In this document: piece by piece, positions 54,956 to 64,000 of the stretch
How positions within the stretch are numbered: position 1 is the first letter of the stretch
Layout: each line of letters starts with the position of its first letter
Assembly (NCBI RefSeq): GCF_030463565.1
Contig: NC_134649.1
Coordinates: 382,001-446,000 of the forward strand
Length of the DNA: 64,000 nt
Direction of reading: 5' to 3'
DNA from: Pelecanus crispus
Taxonomy: Eukaryota > Chordata > Aves > Pelecaniformes > Pelecanidae
Translations under genes and position numbers: made by a program
Notes under the pieces: generated by a model
Databases searched by the model: none
Told to the model about the DNA's origin: nothing
What the model saw: only the letters and a program-made list of their open reading frames with translations

Positions 54956-57900
54956 ATGAAGCTGAAGAAGCAGGTGACAGTGTGTGGAGCTGCCATCTTC
55001 TGCGTGGCTGTCTTCTCCCTCTACTTGATGCTGGACCGGGTGCAGCACGACCCCGCGCGTCACCAGAGCGGGGGCAACTTCCCCAGGGTGAGTGGCGGGG
55101 CTGTGGGGACGGGCGAGAGGGCCAGGGCTAGTGGGAGCCAGCCGGCACAGCCTGAGGCCATTCGGTTGCCTGGGCCGGGGCTTGTTCCCTGCTGGTGTCA
55201 GTGGGGGACGGGACCTGCCCGGCAAAGGGCACCAGAGGCTCTCACGGTGGCATCTGTGCCCCCAGAGTCAGATCTCGGTGCTGCAGAACCGCATTGAGCA
55301 GCTGGAGCAGCTGCTGGAGGAGAACCACGAGATCATCAGCCACATCAAGGACTCGGTGCTGGAGCTGACAGCCCACGCGGAGGGGCCGCCAGCGTTGCCG
55401 CACCACACGCCCAATGGCTCCTGGGTGCTGCCCCCCGAGAGTCGCCCGAGCTTCCTCTCCGTCTCCCCACAGGACTGCCAGTTCGCCCTGGGGGGCAAGG
55501 GCCAGAGCCCAGACCTGCAGGTGAGGGGCCAGCGTCTCGGCCCAGCGGCTCAGAGCCCACCTCTGCTGGCGCGAAGGGTCCGTACCAGGGCGTCCCTGGG
55601 GTCCTGGCCCTGTTCTGTTGGGGGTCTCTCAGTCCAGTGTCCGCCCTGAGCCCCGTTTCCCACCCGGCAGATGCTGGCTGTGTACTCCCTGCTGCCCTTT
55701 GACAACCAGGATGGTGGCGTGTGGAAGCAGGGCTTTGATATCACCTATGAGCCCAATGAGTGGGACACTGAGCCACTGCAGGTGTTTGTGGTGCCGCACT
55801 CCCACAACGACCCGGGTGAGCAGTGGGCGAAGGCGGGGAAGGGCAGGGGAAGGGAAGGGAAGGGCTAGCCCAGCCCCTGCCGCCCCGCACTGCTGGCGGG
55901 GAAGGGCTGGGCCGCACGCAGTGACCCCCCACGTGTGCTGGCAGGCTGGATCAAGACCTTCGACAAGTACTACTACGACCAGACGCAGCACATCCTCAAC
56001 AGCATGGTGCTGAAGATGCAGGAGGACCCGCGCCGGCGCTTCATCTGGTCCGAGATCTCCTTCTTTTCCAAGTGGTGGGACAACATCAGCGCCCAGAAGC
56101 GGGCTGCGGTGCGGAGGTAGGGTTGCCTGCCTGGCTCCGGTGCCCAGCACGGTCCCTGCCCAGAGGCAGGGCGCTGCGGGAGGCGCGCCGGCTGTGAGCA
56201 TGGGGTGCATGAGGGAAGGGCCCTGGGGAGACGGCGGCTGCCCTGGCTGCAGTGCAGCGTCTGTGGGCTCTGCGCTGCTCGCCGTGGGGTGCCCTGGCAC
56301 TGCCAGCAACCTCTCAGTGCTGCCAGATGTCAAAACCACAGTGGTGTGTGGTGAGAGCCAGGGTGCTGCCAGCACTCGGGTCTCTGCAGCAGGGCTCTGA
56401 GGGGCTGGGGGAGGCAGGTCTCGCCGTGCGCTGCTCCCTGTGCTTGTGGGGCTGGGAAGCTCCCTCTCGTTGCTGTAACCCTGAGCACTGCTGCAGAGGC
56501 TGAGTGGTGCCAGTGGCCCAGGGCACCCTCAGGGGGTGGGAGAGCTGGAGAGCAGGACTGTGTGGTGGGAGAGGGCCCCCTTGTCAGCCCCCTGCCCTGG
56601 GAGGGCTGTGGGTGGAGGACGGAGGGAACACGGGCTGCAGGGCACAGTGGAAGGTGTTCGCCTGTGTGGGGACGGGCTCTGGCTGGGGCCTCGGCCAGCG
56701 TGGTGCTGCAGAGCGATGTCTGTCCAGGGCTGCGTGTGGGGACAGCGTGGGCACTGCGCAGCAGCCGGTGGTTGCGGAGGCTGCGGGTGGGACCCAGGTG
56801 GCTTCAAGATGGGGTCGAGGCTCTGCTGTGGGCACGCGGCTCGCCGCTGGGCTCTGCCCGGAGCCAATCGCATCTCCTGCGTCCCCCTTGCAGGCTAGTT
56901 GGCAATGGGCAGCTGGAGATGGTGACGGGTGGCTGGGTGATGCCTGATGAGGCCAATTCCCACTACTTTGCCATGATCGACCAGCTGATCGAGGGGCACC
57001 AGTGGCTGGAGAAGAACATCGGTGAGAACTGGGTGGGATGCTGGGCAGGAGGGGCAGGGTGCTGGCTGGGGGTCTGCTTGATGTGCCAGTGGGTACCCCC
57101 AATCCCTGGCAGGAGCCTGCTCATGGGAGGTGCTGCCGGGCCCAGCGCGGGGCTGACGGGTGTCTGTGCCCCCAGGCGTGACGCCCCGATCGGGCTGGGC
57201 TGTCGACCCCTTTGGGCACAGCTCCACCATGCCCTACCTGCTGAAGCGCTCCAACCTGACGGCCATGCTCATCCAGCGTGTGCACTACGCCATCAAGAAG
57301 CACTTCGCTGCCACGCAGAACCTGGAGTTCATGTGGAGACAGACATGGGGTGAGGGGCTGCCGGGGAGGAGACCACAGAGGGGGCCCTGCCGGGGCGGGT
57401 GGCAGCAGGGAACAGCTACCGAGCAGCTGTGCGTGAGTGCCGGGAGGCGATGGCTCTGCCCTGCAGCAGTTTTGCCTTGCGGGACAGCCGCAGGGTGACT
57501 GCCCCCTGTTCCCGGTGCTCCGGGGAAGGCTGCTGTGCTCTCTGGGCTCCAAGCCCACTCGTGTGCCAGGTCTGCTCTGCCCCAGCAGCTGTCCCCACGC
57601 CCAGGTGCCCGTGGGCACCCCTGCTTGGGGATAGGCAAGGGAGAGCCATTGCTGGTGCTCATCTGTCCTTGCTCCCACAGACCTGGACGCCAGCACCGAC
57701 ATCTTCTGCCACATGATGCCCTTCTACAGCTATGACGTGCCCCACACCTGTGGGCCAGACCCCAAGATCTGCTGCCAGTTCGACTTCAAGCGCCTGCCGG
57801 GTGGCCGAATCAACTGCCCGTGGAAGGTGCCCCCCCGAGCCATCACTGATGCCAACGTGGCGGAGCGGTGAGTGCTGCAGGGGCAGGGGCAAGTGGCTCT

Positions 57901-60900
57901 GAGCCCCATGGCCCTGCCTGGGAGCCAGCCTCATGCCCTGGCCCCCCACGGCAGAGCCCAGCTGCTGCTGGACCAGTACCGCAAGAAGTCCAAGCTGTAC
58001 CGCAGCAAGGTGCTGCTGGTGCCCCTGGGAGACGATTTCCGCTACGACAAGCCGCAGGAGTGGGACGCCCAGTTCCTCAACTACCAGCGCATCTTTGACT
58101 TCCTCAACTCCCGGCCCAGCCTCCATGTCCAGGTACGTGCAGGGAGGTCCGGGGCAGCACCGGGGGCCGGGGGGAGCAGGGCCCCGCACACGGAGGTTGT
58201 GGGGAGGCCACGTGCAGAGCCTGGTCGGAGGGTGGGCAGTGCCGGGAGGGGCGGTGGGAGCCTCCGGCCGCGGGAGCCACAGCGGTTCCCCGTTGTGCTC
58301 AGGGCTGCGCGTGCCATCCCGCAGGCGCAATTTGGGACGCTCTCCGACTACTTTGACGCTCTGTACAAGAAGGTGGGCATTGTGCCGGGAATGAAGCCAC
58401 CCGGGTTCCCGGTGCTGAGTGGGGATTTCTTCTCCTACGCGGACCGGGAGGATCACTACTGGACAGGCTACTACACCTCCCGGCCTTTCTACAAGAGCCT
58501 GGACCGGGTGCTGGAGGCCCACCTCCGGTGAGGGGAATTGGGCTGGGCCCGGGGCAGGGGTTGTGTGCGGGGGGCACAGGCAAGGGTTGGCGGGGCAGCA
58601 CCCAGGAGCCCTGGCAGTCCCCCGGTCTGCGCCCGGCCGTGCTGGGGGGGCCCCAGGCAGTGCCAAACCCTTGCCCAGCACCAGGACAGCGTGTGCCTGT
58701 GCATGGAGCGTGCATGGGCTGGGCACCGTTGGTGCGAGGGCGGGCTGGGCTGGCCGCTCCTCCTCTGCCCTCCGTCCTGGCGCTGCTTGGCCCGGAGCAT
58801 TGGGGTGCCGGAGCAGGGACCCTCGGTGACCCTGTCCCTGCGCAGGGGGGCAGAGATCCTGTACAGCCTGGCGCTCGCCCACGCCCGCCGCGCTGGCGCC
58901 GACGGCAGGTACCCGCTCTCCGACTACGCCCTGCTGAGCAACGCCCGCCGCAACCTGGGCCTCTTCCAGCACCACGACGCCATCACCGGCACCGCCAAGG
59001 AGGCCGTGGCGGTTGACTACGGAGTCCGGTGTGTGCAGGGGGCCGGGGCGCAGCCCTGAGGGGCCTGTCTTGGATGGGGGCGGGTGGGCATGGGGCTGGG
59101 AGCGTGGTTGGGTGGGGGGGGTCCCATGGGGCTCATCTCCCGGGGGGATGTGGGGAGTGTTGGGGGGGACGTTGGGGCAGGACAGGGGGACGGTCCCAGG
59201 TGGGTCACTCTGCCTGTACCTCAGGCTGCTCCACTCTCTCACGAACCTCAAGCGTGTCATCATCAATGCTGCGCACTACCTCGTGCTGGGGGACAAGGAC
59301 GCCTACCGCCACGACCCCGCTGCACCCTTCCTCGGCACAGTGAGCGGCACCCTGCCTCACGGCTCCCCGCGCCCCAGCATGCTGGGCCATGCTGGGGCAG
59401 CTGTCCCCATGTCCCCCGGGTGCACAGCCCTGCCTGCCCGCTTGGTGCTGGCTGGGGGCCCGGGGAAAGGGTCCCTGCCTGTGCCGCGTCCCTGGGCCGG
59501 CTGGCAGGGGTGGTGGGTGCAGCCTGGCTCTGACTGCTCCTCTCCCCAGGATGACACGCGCCCCAACCAGGACTCCCTCCCGGAGAGAACCGTCGTCAAA
59601 CTGGACGCCTCGCCCCGGTAGGTGCTGCCTGCCCTGCTCTCAGGGCTTTTGGGGCCATGGAGGGGGCAGCGAGGGGGGTTCCTGGGACTCTGTGAAGCAC
59701 TGGCTGGGCGCACGAGGCTCGTGGGTGGTGTGGGGCACCCGAGACACCGTGGGGCTGGGGTGGCCATCCCTGTGTGACCCTACCGGCAGGTTCCTGGTGG
59801 CGTTCAACCCGCTGGAGCAGGAGCGCCTGAGCGTCTTGCCAGTGCTGGTGGACTCCCCGCACGTGCGTGTGCTCTCCGAGGAGGGACAGCCCCTGCCTTC
59901 GCAGCTCAGCCCGCACTGGGGCTCCGCCACCGACACGGTGCCTGACGTCTACCAGGTATGGGGTGCCCCGGTGCCACTGCCCACCCCATCCTCGGCCTGC
60001 ACAGCCCCTGCGCGCCAGCCTCCCATCCTCACACACTGCCCCCATGGCAGGGACACCCCGAGAGCCCTCCTCTGTGGCAACGAGTGTCCCCGCATCCCAA
60101 CGCAAGCTCCAACTGCTTGCAAACCCCTGGGTCTCCATGCACGTCCCGCCTCAGCGGAGGCCCTAGAAGTGCTGAGCCGGGGTCTTTGCCCTGCTGACAG
60201 CCAGCAGGTCCCCACTCGCCGGCTGCCCTCCTGCTCTCTGTGCTGCCCGCAGGTGTCTGTCCTGGCCCGCCTGCCTGCGCTGGGGCTGCGTGTGCTGCAG
60301 CTGCACAAGTCCTTTGACGGCCACGCCACGCTGAAGTCCTCCGTGCGCCTGTACCTGCACGGCCGGGACTTGACCGTGCGCAAGCAGGAGGCCGTGCCTG
60401 TGCATGTCTTCCCGGCCACCTCCGATGACTTCTGCCTGGAGAACCAGCACCTGCGGGCCTGCTTCTCGGGACGCTCAGGCCTGCTGCAGGCGAGTGCAGG
60501 GGTCTGAGGGGTGGCGTGGGGGTGAAGGAGGGGAGGGGGACACAGTGCTGCCTTGTGCAAGGTGTGCTGACGGCTGTGCTGGACTGTGCCCCACAGAGCA
60601 TCCGCCGAGCTGGGGAGGAGCAGGAGCAGAGGGTGAGCAGCGAGTTCCTCATCTACGGCACCAGGACCTCCAAGGACAAAAGTGGAGCCTATCTCTTTCT
60701 GCCTGATGGCGAGGCCAAGGTACGGGGACTGCCTCCGAAAGGCAGCTGGCAGCCGTGCCCACGGCCACCTGAGAGTCCTGCAGGCAGCAGCCTCAGCGCA
60801 GCCCTCTTTCCCCCACAGCCCTATGCCCCCAAGGACCCCCCAGTAGTGCGGGTGACGGAGGGACCCCTCTTCTCAGAGGTCGCCAGCTACTACCAGCACG

Positions 60901-63845
60901 TCCAGACTGTGGTGCGGCTTTACAACGTGCCAGGTGAGACAACATGGGGCTGTGCCAGGGAGGTTGCGGGGCGATGCTGCCCGCGGGGCCCAGCCCCTCA
61001 CTGCCTGCCCGCAGGGGTGGAGGGCCTGTCCCTGGACGTGTCTTGCCTGGTGGACATCCGTGACCACATCAACAAGGAGCTGGCCCTGCGCTTCAGCACG
61101 GACATCGAGAGTGACGACGCCTTCTTCACGGACCTCAATGGTTTCCAGGTATCCGGCAGCCTGGGGGGGACAGCAGCTGCTCACGGGGGGACAGTGCCTG
61201 CCATCCGGCACCAGGCACTGCGGAAGCCACCTCCAGCCACTGACCTCTGTCCCTCGGCAGATCCAGCCCCGCAGGTACCAGCAGAAGCTGCCGCTGCAGG
61301 CCAACTTCTACCCCATGCCCACCATGGCCTACATCCAGGACACGCAGAGCCGCCTGACGCTGCACACAGCCCAGGCCCTGGGGGTCTCCAGCCTCAGCAG
61401 CGGTGAGCCGGCCCCCCTGGAGCCGTGGGTTTGTGCCTTGGGGGGGCCTGCCGCAGGGCTGGGGCTGGCCCCTGGCAGGGGATGCTGGGGAGGAGGGTGC
61501 TGCAGGGTGGGCGCAGGGGGATGCTGGGGAGGAGGGTGCTGCAGGGTGGGCGCAGGGGGATGCTGGGGAGGAGGGTGCTGCAGGGTGGGCGCAGGGGGAT
61601 GCTGGGGAGGAGGGTGCTGCAGGGTGGGCGCAGGGGGATGCTGGGGAGGAGGGTGCTGTAGGGTGGGCGCAGGGGGCGGGTGCTGCAGGGTGGGCGCAGG
61701 GGGATGCTGGGGAGGAGGGTGCTGCAGGGTGGGCACGAGGATGCTGGGGAGGAGGGTGCTGCAGGGTGGGCGCAGGGGGATGCTGGGGAGGAGGGTGCTG
61801 CAGGGTGCCCTGGTCCTGCTGTCTCTGGGGGCTCCCCGGCTGCCCCCAGTCCTGTGGGAGCATTTCCATGCACGCCGTGCGGGGTGGCTTGCTGGTGTTA
61901 AAGCCCGGGGCGCTGGGACCCGCTCTCTGCAGGCCAGCTGGAGGTGATCCTGGACCGGCGCCTCATGCAGGATGACAACCGGGGCCTGGGCCAAGGGCTG
62001 AAGGACAACAAGCGGACCTGCAACCGGTTTCGCCTCCTCCTGGAGCGCCGCGCCACTGCCAACAAGGTGCGTGGGCTGTGAGGCCACGGGACCGGGGTCG
62101 GGCACGGTTCCGCTCACCTGGAGAGCCCAGCCCTGCCTCGGGACCGACCGAGCAGGGTGGAGGCGTCTGCAGAAAGCCACGCGTGCTGCTGGGTGCAGGG
62201 TCTCCTCCCCTGCTGTCCCGTGGACCCCCGGCCGTCGCGCTGGCACTGCGCAGGGATGAGCCGTGCCTGGAGCAGGGGGTTGTGGGGAGGGTGCGACCGT
62301 GGACTGGGGTCTGTCCCGCAGATGGGGTGCAGAGCCACACTGCCCTCGTCATCGCAGTGTTCTTGTCCCGTCCCCTCGCTGTTCTCTATGTGTGCGCCAT
62401 GTCGCCCATTCAGAGCTCCAGCTTCTTTTCCAAACTGGCCTCCATGTTTAAAGCCTTGGGCTTCCCCGGCGCCAGGACTGGCAGCCTAGAGGTAACGGCC
62501 GGCCTGGCCACGCTGTCTCTCCCTGTCTCGTGCACTAGCTGCTAGCGACTAGCCTAGCCAGGCCCCGTAGTCTGACCATCGGCTAGGCGGGCTCCACGCA
62601 GGCTGCCCAGCCAGCAGCCACCCTCCCCGTTTGGGCGCTGGGGAGGAGGTCATGCCTGGGTGGGTGCAGCTCTGGGTGCGCTGTGCTGGCAGGTGCCTGT
62701 TCTCCGAGCGCTGCTGGAGAGGCTGCAAGGAGCGGGAGGCCCCGGGGGCCCTGTCCAGCCCCTGCCGCTCCCCTGGGCTGCGCTGACCTGCATGCTCTTT
62801 GGCCCGTGCAGGATGGCCGCCCCATCAGCTTCCCGTCCCTGCTGAGCCACATCACCTCCATGCACCTGAACGCCGAGGCCCTGGTCATGCCCGTGGCCCA
62901 GGAGAAGCCGGCCCCGCCAGCCCTGCGCTCATTCATGCCCCTTTCCATCACCCTCCCCTGCGACTTTCACATCCTTAACCTGCGGATGCTGCAGGCAGAG
63001 GTGAGCTGCGCCCCGTGAGCAGGGCGGGCACGGCCCTGGGGCAGTAGGACTCTCAGGGCTGGGGGTCTCGCACCCGCCGTCCCCAGCATCGCACCTCACA
63101 CTCCCGTCTCCCTGGCAGGATGATTCGCTACCCTCGGCCGAGGCAGCCCTGATCCTGCACCGCAAAGGCTTTGACTGCAGCCTGGAGGCCAAGAACCTGG
63201 GGTTTAACTGCACCACCAGCCAGGGCAAGGTAAGACCGGGCTGCCGCCTTCGCCCACCGCTGGGTCAGAGCCAGGCTGGGGCCCCCAGCACGCCTGGCAC
63301 CACGCCTGACTCCTGTGCTTGTGCCAAGCCGGGGTGGAGGCTGGAGGGGGCCCCCCAGGTCCCCCAGCACCAGCGTCCCAAAACCGGTGGCTGGTCAAGA
63401 GTCCCACAGCGCAGCATGCGGCCCCCGCTGTGCCCCTTGCCCAGGCAAAGCTGGAGGATGTTGGTTTCTCATGAAGTGCATCTGGAGCCATCTGTGAGCC
63501 CTGCATCCTCCAGCGAAGAAGGGCAGGGCCTGGGCTGGGCTGGGTCAGCGCGGTGCCCGGGGTGCTGTGGGGGGCTCGTGGACCGGCTGCTGGCACCGTG
63601 CGTGTGGGGCTGCCCCGTGCACAGGGCTGCGCTGCCCGGCACCGCATCCCACCCACTTGGGACACCCGCTCTTCTCCCTCCTCTCTCCCTAGCTGGCCCT
63701 GGGCAGCCTGTTCCAGGGGCTGGAGCTGGGCTCCCTGCAGCCCACCTCGCTGACCTTGATGTACCCGCTGGGCACGGCCTCCAACAGCACCAACATCCAC
63801 CTGGACCCCATGGAAATCGCCACTTTCCGCATCCGCCTGGGGTAG
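54956..63845 (+). CDS. MAN2A2: Golgi alpha-mannosidase IIx
   Basis: A type II Golgi membrane glycosidase (GH38) that trims two mannoses from GlcNAcMan5GlcNAc2 during complex N-glycan formation. Exons: 54956-55087, 55266-55520, 55671-55815, 55945-56116, 56894-57021, 57176-57349, 57681-57867, 57955-58132, 58325-58527, 58846-59028, 59225-59339, 59550-59617, 59790-59955, 60253-60489, 60597-60719, 60819-60933, 61015-61148, 61261-61402, 61933-62066, 62812-63000, 63119-63229, 63693-63845; phases close; 1147 residues (human 1150), or 1173 with a candidate exon at 62414. N-terminus [20 protein letters not shown] is the tail and start of the membrane anchor. A coiled stem follows ([20 protein letters not shown]). 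Zinc/catalytic motifs: PHSHNDPGW (H172, H174, D176), WAVDPFG (nucleophile D288), QHHDAITGT. The intron after 60489 is GC-AG. All catalytic residues are intact. Confidence 0.98.
61481..61806 (+). repeat. 39-bp minisatellite in a MAN2A2 intron
   Basis: Eight to nine copies of a unit starting GATGCTGGGGAGGAGGGTGC and ending in GGGTGGGCGCAGGGG. Starts at 61481, 61520, 61559, 61598 and 61637 show an exact 39 bp period; later copies are shortened. It lies in the intron 61403-61932. Because 39 is a multiple of three, open frames run through it on both strands. Confidence 0.92.
62414..62491 (+). other. Candidate cassette exon of MAN2A2 (78 nt)
   Basis: Between exons 61933-62066 and 62812-63000 lies an open 78-nt segment flanked by CCCATTCAG and GTAACG. 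Both neighbouring junctions are phase 0, so inclusion adds exactly 26 residues (start [17 protein letters not shown], end TGSLE) without disturbing the frame. Human MAN2A2 as I recall it has a different, unrelated short stretch at this position. It may be a genuine alternative exon or chance. Confidence 0.5.
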
Positions 63846-64000
63846 CGTCTCCCGGAGCGGGAGAGGAGCAGACTGGCTGGGCAGCATGGGAGCAGCCGCT
63901 GAGCCCAGCAGCACCAGCACGGCCTCGGAGAGGCTGGGCCAGCGGGCCTGTGGCAGGCAAGCGGGCGCTGGGCAGGAGGTGCCGGACTTGCAAAGGCTGC
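63846..64000 (+). other. MAN2A2 3'UTR, cut by the window end
   Basis: Sequence after the TAG at 63843-63845. No poly(A) signal appears before the window ends, so the 3'UTR continues outside. Confidence 0.75.

Noticed and set aside
61329-62246. Antisense [11 protein letters not shown]-type repeat protein in MAN2A2
   Set aside because: Produced by the 39-bp intronic minisatellite read on the other strand.

Overview
This is vertebrate nuclear DNA, almost certainly from a bird. The coding exons read clearly as orthologues of known vertebrate genes. The interspersed repeats are CR1 LINEs plus an LTR family common in avian genomes. The sequence is very GC-rich and gene-dense, with short introns and many G/C-rich minisatellites, as expected of an avian microchromosome or small macrochromosome. 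The species cannot be named from this sequence.

Layout, left to right. (1) 782-4513, minus: a twelve-exon SERINC-family membrane protein, called SERINC4 from its position. (2) 7965-9051, plus: HYPK, a ribosome-associated N-terminal acetylation and chaperone factor, behind a GC-box minisatellite. (3) 9887-13998, minus: MFAP1, a spliceosomal protein, tail-to-tail with HYPK. The order and strands SERINC4(-) HYPK(+) MFAP1(-) match mammals (human 15q15.3). (4) 14.0-14.9 kb: an ETS-rich CpG promoter that would be divergent in mammals (MFAP1/WDR76), but no WDR76 follows. (5) 14.9-19.65 kb: a nearly full-length CR1 LINE split by a solo LTR. (6) 19.65-26.0 kb: intergenic DNA with a few AT-richer islands carrying clustered transcription-factor motifs, ending in a 20-21 bp minisatellite. 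(7) 26.0-43.5 kb, plus: FURIN, with a CpG-island non-coding first exon, 15 coding exons and a 3'UTR. (8) 47.56-53.12 kb, plus: the FES tyrosine kinase, 18 coding exons, preceded by a duplicated block of about 250 bp. (9) 54.1-63.85 kb, plus: MAN2A2, Golgi alpha-mannosidase IIx, 22 constitutive coding exons plus one candidate cassette exon; its 3'UTR leaves the window. FURIN-FES-MAN2A2 is the conserved vertebrate order (human 15q26.1).

The genes do not form one pathway. FURIN and MAN2A2 both act in the Golgi, on proprotein cleavage and N-glycan trimming. FES is a cytosolic F-BAR/SH2 kinase. HYPK and MFAP1 act at the ribosome and spliceosome. Exon coordinates come from reading GT-AG (once GC-AG) junctions; every junction was checked for phase continuity, and all close except one site in FES.

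Main points of interest: a one-base frame break in FES; an unlisted in-frame 78-nt candidate exon and a GC-AG intron in MAN2A2; a GGGGCC-type hexanucleotide run beside the MAN2A2 TATA box; a duplicated block upstream of FES; the juxtaposition of gene groups that lie far apart in human; and an esterase-bearing CR1 interrupted by an LTR. I found no CRISPR array, tRNA or rRNA gene, and no clearly new protein-coding system.
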